The notes under the pieces are model-generated. The model was not told the origin of the DNA and ran no database searches. It worked only from the letters and a program-made list of their open reading frames with translations. From Candidatus Thiodiazotropha sp. 'RUGA' (GTDB lineage: Bacteria > Pseudomonadota > Gammaproteobacteria > Chromatiales > Chromatiaceae), in NCBI GenBank assembly GCA_016842065.1, contig JAEPDS010000017.1, positions 10,108 through 74,107 on the forward strand: DNA of 64,000 bases, read 5' to 3'. Shown one piece after another: positions 18,309 to 26,513 of this stretch. Position numbers and translations under genes: made by a program. Each line of letters begins with the position of its first letter. Position 1 is the stretch's first letter.

Positions 18309-19304
18309 ATGAGTGAGTCTGAATTTCAACACGCGTTTGCCTCCCTGACGCCGGATACCATGCTCGATGCCATCGAGTCGACCGGGGTTGTCTGCAGTGG
18401 ACAGTTTCTGGCACTCAACAGCTATGAAAACCGGGTTTATCAGGTCGGTATGGAGGAGGGGCCGGCGCTGGTGGCGAAGTTCTATCGTCCCAACCGCTGG
18501 AGTGATGAGGCGATCCTGGAAGAGCATGAGTTTACCCTGGCGTTGGCGGATCAGGAGATTCCTGTTATCGCACCGACTGCTGATGAAGGCGGCACAACGC
18601 TGCACCAGCATCAAGGGCTCAGATTTGCCCTCTATCCCTGTCGAGGGGGACGCGCGCCGGAACTGGATGACCCGTCACACCTGGAACAACTGGGCCGTTT
18701 CATCGGCAGGATTCATATGCTGGGTGCATCTGAATCTTTTAACCATCGTCCCGAGATCGACATCGAGCACTATCTGTTACGACCCAGTCACTATCTGCTG
18801 GAGCACGATTTTCTACCGGAGCACCTGCTGAGTGCCTATCAGACGATTATCAAAGATCTGCAACAGCGAATCGAATCCTGCTATAGCCAGGCAGGTAACT
18901 TCACCACCATACGACTGCATGGGGATTGCCATCCCGGAAATATTCTCTGGCGGGATGATGGACCGCAGATCGTCGATTTTGATGACACCAGAAGCGGGCC
19001 CGCCATGCAGGATCTGTGGATGTTTCTCTCTGGAGATCGTCGCTATATGACCGAACGTCTGGCTGATCTACTGGACGGTTACACCCAGTTCTATGATTTC
19101 AATCCAGCCGAGCTTCATCTGTTGGAGGCGTTGCGCAGCCTGAGGCTTGTCCACTATGCGGGCTGGCTTGCCAAACGTTGGGACGATCCGGCCTTTCCGG
19201 CGGCCTTTCCCTGGTTCGATTCAGTGAGATACTGGGAAGACCATATTCTCACGCTTCGTGAACAACTCGCTAAAATGGATGAACCGCCCCTTGTCTATAG
19301 CTGA
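18309..19304 (+). CDS. srkA: Stress response kinase A (YihE-type Ser/Thr kinase)
   Basis: 331 residues from the ATG at 18309; GTG and TTG codons just upstream in frame are less likely. The aminoglycoside-phosphotransferase-like kinase fold shows LNSYENRVYQVG (nucleotide loop), LVAKFYRPNRW (lysine), LHGDCHPGNILW (catalytic loop) and IVDFDDTRSGPAMQDLW (metal loop). SrkA phosphorylates proteins on Ser/Thr and in E. coli counters MazEF-linked death under stress. Often it lies beside dsbA; here it does not. It converges on the tetR gene. Confidence 0.93.
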   Translation: MSESEFQHAFASLTPDTMLDAIESTGVVCSGQFLALNSYENRVYQVGMEEGPALVAKFYRPNRWSDEAILEEHEFTLALADQEIPVIAPTADEGGTTLHQHQGLRFALYPCRGGRAPELDDPSHLEQLGRFIGRIHMLGASESFNHRPEIDIEHYLLRPSHYLLEHDFLPEHLLSAYQTIIKDLQQRIESCYSQAGNFTTIRLHGDCHPGNILWRDDGPQIVDFDDTRSGPAMQDLWMFLSGDRRYMTERLADLLDGYTQFYDFNPAELHLLEALRSLRLVHYAGWLAKRWDDPAFPAAFPWFDSVRYWEDHILTLREQLAKMDEPPLVYS

Positions 19305-19366
19305 CAGGGCAATAGGGCAGATGCCGGCAAGCTTTTCAGGGTTTGAGCGTAGAGTCGAGTGCTGAC

Positions 19367-19984
19367 TCAAGCCACGCTTTCCTGTATGGAAATGGGTTCC
19401 ATGCCGTGCCACATACAATCGATCAGCTCATCGTAAAGCTCCGGCAGAGGGACATTCAGCACCCCGTCCAGTCGCAGATGAATCAAGCGGATCGCACCGC
19501 CAAAGACACCTGAGGCGACCACCCAGGGGTCCCCCTCGCGGATCTCACCGGATTCCATTCCCCGCTGTACGATATTGCGCATCGTCTTGAACGGGGTGGA
19601 GCTGCAGATCGGAGGCTCATCCGGCAGAAACTCCTGATGTTTGGCATGCAGTACGTAGGCGACGATATTGCGCTTGCTCTCGGTATACTCAAACAGCAGT
19701 GAGATAATCCGGTTGCAGCTCTCACGAAAGCTCAGATTTTCGTCGATCACATCGGCAACCAGCTCTTCCATCTCTCTGATCAAGTGGTAGTAGAGGGCTT
19801 TCGCGACCCCTTCCTTTCCCCCGAAATGGTTGTAGATCGAACCGATACTGACATTCGCCATCTTCTGGATGTCATGAATCGATACATTGTGGTAACCGCG
19901 TTCGACAAACAGATCGAGGGCTGTACTGAGGATGCGGTCGTAGACCGGTAGATCTTGCGTCGCGGTTTTTTTCAGATGGAGCAT
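19367..19984 (-). CDS. TetR-family regulator of the methanethiol oxidase locus
   Basis: 205 residues. The N-terminal TetR helix-turn-helix is clear (ILSTALDLFVERGYHNVSI, MANVSIGSIYNHFGGKEGV). The ligand domain is not recognised. The ATG at 19984 has AGG seven bases upstream. It is divergent from mtoX, and two near-identical dyads sit between the -35 and -10 boxes of promoters before mtoX (20590-20618) and the tlpA-like gene (24865-24893), so repression of both is the natural inference, with a thiol or sulfur compound as inducer. A decayed MITE copy begins 13 bases upstream of its start codon. Confidence 0.85.
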   Translation of the reverse strand: MLHLKKTATQDLPVYDRILSTALDLFVERGYHNVSIHDIQKMANVSIGSIYNHFGGKEGVAKALYYHLIREMEELVADVIDENLSFRESCNRIISLLFEYTESKRNIVAYVLHAKHQEFLPDEPPICSSTPFKTMRNIVQRGMESGEIREGDPWVVASGVFGGAIRLIHLRLDGVLNVPLPELYDELIDCMWHGMEPISIQESVA

Positions 19985-19996
19985 GTGGGTACCTGC

Positions 19997-20272
19997 CAGG
20001 GCCGATTAAGGCAAATCCGATCAGCCCTGTTGAAACGATGGTTTCCTTCAGCAAGGCGCAGTGAGTGATGTGTCGTGACTAAATAGGATCGATCGCCAGC
20101 ACCAACCTGGGAGAAGATCTCTCCGCCTCCCGAAGTGAGCGGTGTGTCGCTTGAAAAAGTATCAGATTCAGGTGCTTGTCGTTCATAGGGAACAGCCAAA
20201 CTTATCTCCTCACGCCTTGATTGGCGTATTACAGACTCAACAGGCCCAATCGGATTCGTTATCTCAGGTCCT
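19997..20272 (-). repeat. Decayed MITE copy between tetR and mtoX
   Basis: This 276-bp stretch aligns over its length with the reverse complement of the intact element at 34053-34311. Shared blocks include CAGCAAGGC followed by GAGTGA-type sequence, and CTCACGCCTTGATTGGCG near the right end. The ends (CAGGGCC and GGTCCT) are degenerate forms of the terminal repeat. It overlaps the region that should hold the tetR promoter. Confidence 0.7.
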
Positions 20273-20509
20273 GTCATATGCCATTTTTGATCAATTATAT
20301 CCAGAGTTGCCTAAGGTACAAATGCACCCACAGGAGGGTTTTAATCTCGATCGCTGCGAATCTCCCGCCATGCCGCGCCCCCTTGAAACTGCGCTATTAC
20401 TCAGGATTGGCTGAGTTTTGGCGTCTCTCCGTTTGCTACAGGAAGGCCCTGACTAAGGTGACGCGCCGTTTGAAATGGGAATGCCGTTCTTTTTGCGCCA
20501 GGCCTTTTA

Positions 20510-20529
20510 TCCCGGGGGCATTCCCGGGA
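20510..20529. other. Short GC-rich hairpin
   Basis: TCCCGGG and CCCGGGA pair around a 6-base loop, 60 bases upstream of the mtoX promoter. It could end transcription coming from the left, but there is no U-tract. Confidence 0.3.
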
Positions 20530-20589
20530 CAAGCATCATGCTGCGAATCGGCATTTCCACCCTTTCACCACCATAGCATAGTAAAAAAT

Positions 20590-20618
20590 TTGACAAGAAT
20601 GAATATTCGTTCTACTTT
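20590..20618 (+). promoter_or_regulatory. mtoX promoter with embedded operator
   Basis: TTGACA (20590-20595) and TACTTT (20613-20618) are exactly 17 bases apart. The spacer holds the near-perfect dyad GAATGAAT-ATTCGTTC (20597-20612). The start codon of mtoX lies 216 bases downstream, leaving a long leader. The same arrangement recurs at 24865-24893. Confidence 0.75.
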
Positions 20619-20833
20619 CATTTTAGCCGCTTACCTCACTGCCAGCTGTATCGCAGCAGGACTACGGAGGGTCGAACGGCTCCTGTGCCTAGGGATCTTT
20701 GGCAATCAAGTTTTTGAGTAGTACCCACCCGGACTGGATATTCAGTGCAATCCGGGGTTGGCCATCTGCATTGGCAGGGCTGAGGTAAGGCTGAATAGCA
20801 GTAAAAAAATTTTACCACTAGGAGGTTTTAATC

Positions 20834-22222
20834 ATGAGGCTGTTCAAAAATAAGCCTGCCAAATCCATTGCCCTGGCATCCGCCCTGGCTGTTGGCACCA
20901 CGCTGTTCGGTGCCACGCTTCCCCTGCAGGCCGATGAGACCTGTCAGTCACCCTACATGGCCAAGATCGTCGGCCAGGAAGATTTTGTCTATGTCTGGAC
21001 GTTGGGTGTTGAAGGCATGGGAGACGGTCAGGACAAACTTGTCACTGTCGATGTCAATCCCAAATCGGCTAACTACGGTAAAGTGGTCGAATCACTTTCC
21101 GTTGGCGGACGCAATGAAGCGCACCATTCAGGATTTACTGACGATCGTCGCTACCTCTGGGCGGGCGGTCTCGATACCAACAAACTTTTCATCTTCGATG
21201 TGCATACTGACCCGGCAAAACCCAAGCTGCATAAAGTCGTCACCGACTTTGTCGAGAAAAGTGGCGGTGTGGTCGGTCCCCATACGACCTATGCATTGCC
21301 TGGACGTATCATGATCACAGGTCTTTCAAACAATAAGGATCATGGTGGTCGTACGGCGTTGGTTGAATACACCAATGAAGGCGAGTATATCGCCACCCAT
21401 TGGATGCCCACCGACCAGAATCTGCGCGGTGCGGAGAAAACCGGTAAGTATGCCGACGGCTACAACTACGATCTTCGTGTACTGCCTCGCCGTAACATCA
21501 TGCTCACCTCCTCATTCACCGGCTGGTCCAACTACATGATGGATTTCGGCAAAATGTTGCAGGATAAGGAGGCGATGAAGCGCTTCGGTAATACGGTGGT
21601 GCTTTGGGATCTGCACACGAAAAAGCCTAAAAAGGTTTTTGATGTTCCCGGTGCGCCACTGGAGATCCGTTGTGCCTGGCAACCCAACAACAACTGGTGT
21701 GTCACCACCACCGCTTTGACCTCCAAGATCTGGCTGATCTATGAGGATCAACAGGGTGAATGGCAGGCAGAGGCGGTTGCCGATGTGGGTGATGCCTCGA
21801 AAGTGCCTCTGCCGGTGGATATCTCGATCAGCTCTGATGACAGTCGCCTCTGGGTCAACACATTTATGGATGGTAAGAGCCGGCTGTTCGATATGAGCAA
21901 TCCCCATAAACCCAAACAGGTCTATGAGAAGGTGATTGGCCGGCAGGTCAACATGGCCTCATCCAGCTGGGACAGCACCCGTATCTACTACACCTCTTCA
22001 CTGCTGGCCAACTGGGACAAGAAGGGTGACGACAATGAGCAGTACTTCAAGAGCTACGTCTGGAATGGAGAGCAGCTGGTTGAGAAGTTCGCGATCGATT
22101 TCAAGGCGCTCAAGCTTGGTCGGGCACATCAGATGCGCTTCGGTGCCTATTCCCTGTACGGTATGGTCAGACCTGAGGATAGGCAGATCTCTGTAGCCGG
22201 TCTGGATACCACAGACAAGTAG
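20834..22222 (+). CDS. mtoX: Methanethiol oxidase (SBP56 / selenium-binding protein family)
   Basis: 462 residues with a signal peptide cut near residue 33 (LPLQA-DET), so it is periplasmic, as is Hyphomicrobium MtoX. The SBP56 beta-propeller is seen throughout, with the paired histidines H97-H98 in NEAHHSGF, VGPHTTYALPGRIMITGLS and RAHQMRFG. MtoX is a copper enzyme that turns methanethiol into formaldehyde, hydrogen sulfide and hydrogen peroxide. GGAGG eight bases before ATG is a strong ribosome-binding site. Downstream genes for SCO, MauG-like and thioredoxin proteins match the SCO1/mauG neighbourhood known for mtoX and point to copper loading and enzyme maturation. Confidence 0.9.
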   Translation: MRLFKNKPAKSIALASALAVGTTLFGATLPLQADETCQSPYMAKIVGQEDFVYVWTLGVEGMGDGQDKLVTVDVNPKSANYGKVVESLSVGGRNEAHHSGFTDDRRYLWAGGLDTNKLFIFDVHTDPAKPKLHKVVTDFVEKSGGVVGPHTTYALPGRIMITGLSNNKDHGGRTALVEYTNEGEYIATHWMPTDQNLRGAEKTGKYADGYNYDLRVLPRRNIMLTSSFTGWSNYMMDFGKMLQDKEAMKRFGNTVVLWDLHTKKPKKVFDVPGAPLEIRCAWQPNNNWCVTTTALTSKIWLIYEDQQGEWQAEAVADVGDASKVPLPVDISISSDDSRLWVNTFMDGKSRLFDMSNPHKPKQVYEKVIGRQVNMASSSWDSTRIYYTSSLLANWDKKGDDNEQYFKSYVWNGEQLVEKFAIDFKALKLGRAHQMRFGAYSLYGMVRPEDRQISVAGLDTTDK

Positions 22223-22315
22223 TCTCTGTCCGACGCGGATCTCTGTTTGGGATCCGCAAATGACAATCCCGGCTGCAACTCTGTGGACCGGGGTTGTCGG
22301 CGCCCGGGAGCATAT

Positions 22316-24274
22316 ATGGTCTTTCGATTTATCCAACCTTTTCTGATTGCGGCAGTCGTCGTAGCAACGGTTAACGCCGATTCGGTCAACCCTGCGATTA
22401 TCTCGGCACCGGGTTATGGTGATTTGGCCTACGAACTGCCGGAGATCGGCAGTTATCAGCTGCCACCCTTGGGTGAGGCATCGAATGGTGAGGTTCTGAT
22501 TGCCAAGGGGCAAAGGCGAACACTGTATGAGCTTTTCGATGACAAATATGTGTTGCTGGCATTTATCTACAGCACTTGCAGTGATGTTAACGGTTGTCCA
22601 CTGACATCTCATGTCTTCTACAAGATCAAATCGGCAATGAAACGGGATCAAGTACTGGCCAGCAAGCTGAAATTGATCAGTCTCAGTTTTGACCCGGAAG
22701 TCGATACTCCATCGGTCATGGAGTTATATGGCAATAACTTTCGTTATGCTGGCAGCGCCGGTGAGTGGCAGTTTGTCACCACAGCCTCACAGCAGAGCCT
22801 GGATCCGATTCTGAAATCCTATAATCAGGTGATCTTGCGTGAGACCGATAGCAGTGGCAGGACCAATGTGGGATACAGTCATGTGCTGAGAGTATTCCTC
22901 ATCGATCCAGACAGGAATATTCGTAATATATACAGTGTCGATTTCCTGCATCACGATCTGATCATCAATGATCTGAAAACAATTCTTCAACAACAGCAGG
23001 CAAGCGCTGAGACCATCAAGCTGGCGATGGTCTCTCAGCAAACTTCCCAGCTCTCCAAACCGGGTGACAATAAACTGGGATATGAACTCAGCAGCTACGT
23101 CACCGATTCACAGGATTTGGCGTTAAGAAAGGGTAGCAAGGCTGATCTGCTGTCGATTGCCAGCAATCCACCATTGGGACTGCCGGCGATCCCGGTGCCG
23201 GCTGACAATCCTTTGTCCCGGGAGAAGATCGATTTGGGCCGAAAGCTGTTTTACGACCGCAGACTTTCACTCAACGATACGTTCTCCTGCGCCATGTGCC
23301 ATGTACCGGAACAGGGATTTACCAGCAATGAACTGGCTATGGCTGTGGGTATCGAAGGTCGCTCGGTACGACGCAACTCTCCTTCGGTGTATAACTCGGC
23401 TTACAGTAGTCTGCTGTTCCACGATGGCCGGGAGGAGAACCTGGAACAACAGGCCTGGGGACCTTTGCTGGCGAACAACGAAATGGCCAATCCATCGATC
23501 GGTTATGTGCTGAACAAAGTTCGTCAGATCGAGGACTACCGCGGCCTTTTTGAAGAAGCCTTCGAGGGCAGAGGCGTGTCGATGGAGACACTGGGCATGG
23601 CGCTGGCCAGTTACCAGCGGGCTCTGGTTTCCGCCGACTCCCCATTCGACCGATGGCGTTATGCGGGCGATCAGACAGCGCTCTCTGATTCGGCAAGGCG
23701 GGGGTTTGAGATCTTTACCGGTAAGGCGGGATGTGTTGCCTGCCACTCAATCGGAGAACGCAGTGCCCTGTTCATGGATGATCAACTACACAACACCGGC
23801 ATCGGTTACCGGGAGTCGATGGGGATTTTTCCGGACAAACAGCCGGTGACCGTTGCCCCAGGGGTTACTATCGATATCGATCGTGGGATTATCGATCAGG
23901 TGGGGGAGAAACAAGCCACTGATGTGGGCCGCTATGAGGTGACTCAGAATCCTCATGATCGTTGGAAGTATAAGACCCCCAGTCTACGTAACGTGGCGCT
24001 CACCGCACCCTATATGCATAACGGTTCACTCAGCACCCTGCACGAGGTGGTGGATTTCTATGATCAGGGAGGGGTGCCCAATGAACTCCTCGATCCTCTG
24101 ATCCGTCCGCTCGGTCTCTCTTCACAGGAGAAATCGGATCTGGTTGATTTTATGCAGTCCCTTACCGGCAGTAATGTGGATACCCTGGTTGCGGATGCAT
24201 TTGATGCACCGGTAGGCGATGTGGGGGAAGGGGATCCCAGCTGGGTGCATGGCAGTGAAGTTGAGGTGCGTTAG
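22316..24274 (+). CDS. SCO1-like / di-heme peroxidase (MauG-type) fusion
   Basis: 652 residues from the ATG at 22316 (GGGAG six bases upstream; the longer frame lacks this) with an N-terminal signal. Residues about 45-225 form a SCO1/SenC-like thioredoxin fold: its cysteines are C88 and C94 (TCSDVNGCP, CX5C instead of the usual CX3C) and its histidine is H189 in YSHVLRVFLID. Residues about 285-625 form a bacterial cytochrome c peroxidase/MauG domain with two heme sites, C325-A-M-C328-H and C473-V-A-C476-H, and the later KTPSLRNVALTAPYMHNGS. Known mtoX loci carry these as separate genes. It probably matures or reoxidises MtoX in the periplasm. Its stop touches the next ATG. Confidence 0.88.
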   Translation: MVFRFIQPFLIAAVVVATVNADSVNPAIISAPGYGDLAYELPEIGSYQLPPLGEASNGEVLIAKGQRRTLYELFDDKYVLLAFIYSTCSDVNGCPLTSHVFYKIKSAMKRDQVLASKLKLISLSFDPEVDTPSVMELYGNNFRYAGSAGEWQFVTTASQQSLDPILKSYNQVILRETDSSGRTNVGYSHVLRVFLIDPDRNIRNIYSVDFLHHDLIINDLKTILQQQQASAETIKLAMVSQQTSQLSKPGDNKLGYELSSYVTDSQDLALRKGSKADLLSIASNPPLGLPAIPVPADNPLSREKIDLGRKLFYDRRLSLNDTFSCAMCHVPEQGFTSNELAMAVGIEGRSVRRNSPSVYNSAYSSLLFHDGREENLEQQAWGPLLANNEMANPSIGYVLNKVRQIEDYRGLFEEAFEGRGVSMETLGMALASYQRALVSADSPFDRWRYAGDQTALSDSARRGFEIFTGKAGCVACHSIGERSALFMDDQLHNTGIGYRESMGIFPDKQPVTVAPGVTIDIDRGIIDQVGEKQATDVGRYEVTQNPHDRWKYKTPSLRNVALTAPYMHNGSLSTLHEVVDFYDQGGVPNELLDPLIRPLGLSSQEKSDLVDFMQSLTGSNVDTLVADAFDAPVGDVGEGDPSWVHGSEVEVR

Positions 24275-24841
24275 ATGACGCAGTCCGATAAAAATCTCTG
24301 GCTGGTTCTGCTGTTCACCATTCTGTCAGTGACCATGGCATCTGCTGCTACGGACGAGATTGGTGGCGATTTCACGCTCACGGACCACAACAACGATACC
24401 TTCAGACTGAGTCAGCTGCAGGGCAAACTGGTAATGCTCTCGTTTGGCTACACCTATTGTCCGGATATCTGCCCCACCGAACTGGCTAAGCTGGCGGTGG
24501 TTTTCGATACCTTGAAAGAGCAGTCGGATCGTCTTAAGGGACTCTTCGTCTCCCTCGACCCGGATCGGGATACCCCAGCTGTTCTGAGTGATTACGTGGG
24601 TTACTTCAACAGTGAAATTGTTGGTCTGACCGGCACTGAAAGCGCGGTTGATGAAGTGGCACGACAATACCGGGTGAAGTATCAGCGCAATCAAAAGGAT
24701 GGGGGAGGCTACAGTATCGATCACTCAGCCAATCTCTATCTGATCGACCGGAAGGGGGCGCTGGCGGCGGTTATTCCCTATGGTATGCCGGTTGAACACA
24801 TCGTGGATGTGGTACGGGGCATGTTGTCCGGGGATGGTTGA
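24275..24841 (+). CDS. SCO1/SenC copper chaperone
   Basis: 188 residues. An N-terminal hydrophobic segment (LWLVLLFTILSVTMASA) acts as a signal or anchor. The thioredoxin-fold SCO domain has the copper ligands C62 and C66 in CPDIC and H150 in SIDHSANLYLID. SCO proteins pass copper to Cu sites or reduce their cysteines in the periplasm. The ATG directly follows the stop of the fusion gene and GAGG lies nine bases upstream, so the two are co-translated. In this setting MtoX is a likelier client than cytochrome oxidase. Confidence 0.92.
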   Translation: MTQSDKNLWLVLLFTILSVTMASAATDEIGGDFTLTDHNNDTFRLSQLQGKLVMLSFGYTYCPDICPTELAKLAVVFDTLKEQSDRLKGLFVSLDPDRDTPAVLSDYVGYFNSEIVGLTGTESAVDEVARQYRVKYQRNQKDGGGYSIDHSANLYLIDRKGALAAVIPYGMPVEHIVDVVRGMLSGDG

Positions 24842-24864
24842 ACAAGATGGGGCCTACCTGTGAA

Positions 24865-24893
24865 TTGACAAAAATGAACATTCGTTCTATTCT
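24865..24893 (+). promoter_or_regulatory. Second promoter with embedded operator
   Basis: TTGACA (24865-24870) and TATTCT (24888-24893) are 17 bases apart, and the spacer AAAATGAACATTCGTTC matches the mtoX spacer at 14 of 17 positions. It would start transcription about 50 bases before the TlpA-type gene, independently of the mtoX promoter but under the same regulator. Confidence 0.75.
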
Positions 24894-24947
24894 CCCTGAA
24901 GGTTCGACCAGAGAGGTTGACCGGTTTTCAGACGCTGGACGTATCCG

Positions 24948-25502
24948 GTGAATCCGCTATGTCTCCTCGGCAGTGCTCTATCCGGTTTGACCTGGTCGAT
25001 CCTGTTTTTTTCACTACTGATCTTAGGCTCCCCGAATTCCTTGGAGGCAGCTGAAAACCGACTTACACCGGTTGCGCCGATACCGGCACTGCCGTTCAGG
25101 CTGCAGAACCTCGATGGCGACTACAAACAGCTCCGGGACTATCGGGGCCGGGTGGTATTGGTCAACTTCTGGGCCAGCTGGTGTACCCCATGCCGGGCCG
25201 AACTGCCCTCCATGAACCGGGCCTGGAATCGTCTGAAATCGAGCGGGATGGCAATGCTGGCGATCAATCTGGGGGAGGACAGGGAGGCAGTCCGCGCTTT
25301 CCTGCGCGACTATCCCATCGATTTCGAAGTGTTGATGGACGAACGGGGGCGTATCAGTCAGCGTTGGCGAATCAAAGCGCTACCCACCACATTGGTGCTC
25401 AACAAACGGGGACAGATCATCTATCAGGTGATCGGGGAGCGTGAATGGGACCAGCCGGCTTTGATTGAACTCATCGAATCACTCCAGTCTGGGTATTATT
25501 AA
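24948..25502 (+). CDS. TlpA/ResA-type thiol-disulfide protein
   Basis: 184 residues from a GTG. A membrane anchor or signal (about 10-30) is followed by a thioredoxin fold of the TlpA/ResA kind, with the redox pair C79 and C82 in FWASWCTPCRAELP and the cis-proline loop ALPTTLV. Such proteins reduce cysteines of heme or copper apoproteins in the periplasm, which would suit SCO and the two CXXCH sites made by the genes upstream. No better in-frame start was found, and the ribosome-binding site is weak. It has its own promoter with the same operator as mtoX. Confidence 0.88.
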   Translation: MNPLCLLGSALSGLTWSILFFSLLILGSPNSLEAAENRLTPVAPIPALPFRLQNLDGDYKQLRDYRGRVVLVNFWASWCTPCRAELPSMNRAWNRLKSSGMAMLAINLGEDREAVRAFLRDYPIDFEVLMDERGRISQRWRIKALPTTLVLNKRGQIIYQVIGEREWDQPALIELIESLQSGYY

Positions 25503-25745
25503 CCCGGCAATACAATAATTCACTTTATGCCGCATTGAGCCTGCTTGAAGTCCCGCAGGTAAACTATTGGGTCGCCGGGATAATAAATGTCGCTCAAATT
25601 GACCGCTTGTCTGCTGCCGCTGCAGCAGGGTGGAATCATATGAAGTGATCTGACCGAGGCGATCCACCGCGTTTCTGATGGTAAATAAAGATGCTGTTCT
25701 ATTTCCCGGAGAACCCTGGGTTTTAGAGCAGGGTAGGATCAGGTC

Positions 25746-26249
25746 CTAGTCAGGAGTCTCATAGCGTACATCGGTGATCCAGTATCGGGTTACCCCAGCC
25801 GGTGTCTCCACAACGACCTGATCATCGAGATTGCGTTTCAAAAGCGCCTGTGCCAGCGGCGAGTCGAGACTGATGTAACTGGGGTGACGATCGATTTCGT
25901 CCGGTCCGACGATACGATACTCCTGTTCCTCGCCATCCTCGGATTCGAGCTGAACCCAGGCGGCAAAGAAGACCTGCTCTGAATTGGTCGGAGCTTGATT
26001 GACAACTTTCAGGCTGGGCAGGCGTTTCTGCAGATAGCGGATTCTGCGGTCGATCTCGCGAAGCTCCTTCTTACGGTAGATGTACTCTGCGTTTTCCGAT
26101 CGGTCACCTTCCGCTGCCGCCGCCGCCAGGGCTTTGGTTACATCCCGACGCCGCAGCCATAATCCCTGCTGTTCAGTTTTCAGGCTTTCATATCCCCCTA
26201 GTGTGATATAGGGTGATTTCGGTGGAGCAGGTGGTCTGTATCTTCCCAT
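25746..26249 (-). CDS. greB: Transcription elongation factor GreB
   Basis: 167 residues. The N-terminal coiled coil carries the acidic tip used in RNA cleavage (AEGDRSENAEYIYRKKELREIDRRI); the C-terminal FKBP-like domain runs from about 85 to the end (RIVGPDEIDRHPSYISLDSPLAQALL). GreB enters the RNA polymerase secondary channel and rescues backtracked complexes. The basic patch in the first 40 residues distinguishes it from GreA. It is monocistronic and convergent with the tlpA-like gene. Confidence 0.95.
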   Translation of the reverse strand: MGRYRPPAPPKSPYITLGGYESLKTEQQGLWLRRRDVTKALAAAAAEGDRSENAEYIYRKKELREIDRRIRYLQKRLPSLKVVNQAPTNSEQVFFAAWVQLESEDGEEQEYRIVGPDEIDRHPSYISLDSPLAQALLKRNLDDQVVVETPAGVTRYWITDVRYETPD

Positions 26250-26513
26250 GGTCTATTTGAATGAGAGGGTGACGGTTAAGAATTTGTTACTGGCATAGTA
26301 TTAAGAATCCAATTCTTCAAAATTACTCCATTCAGCGCCTGTTAATCGAAAACCATTCATTCTTCCTTGGAATGTTGTTAACAAACACTAGTATTGCACA
26401 ATCACCAATTCACAGGATCAAGGTGACATATTCACCATTGAAATGATGTTTGAATACTCTAAAATCAGGCAGATACAAATCATAACGGATTAATAAAGAA
26501 GGGGACAATTGGC

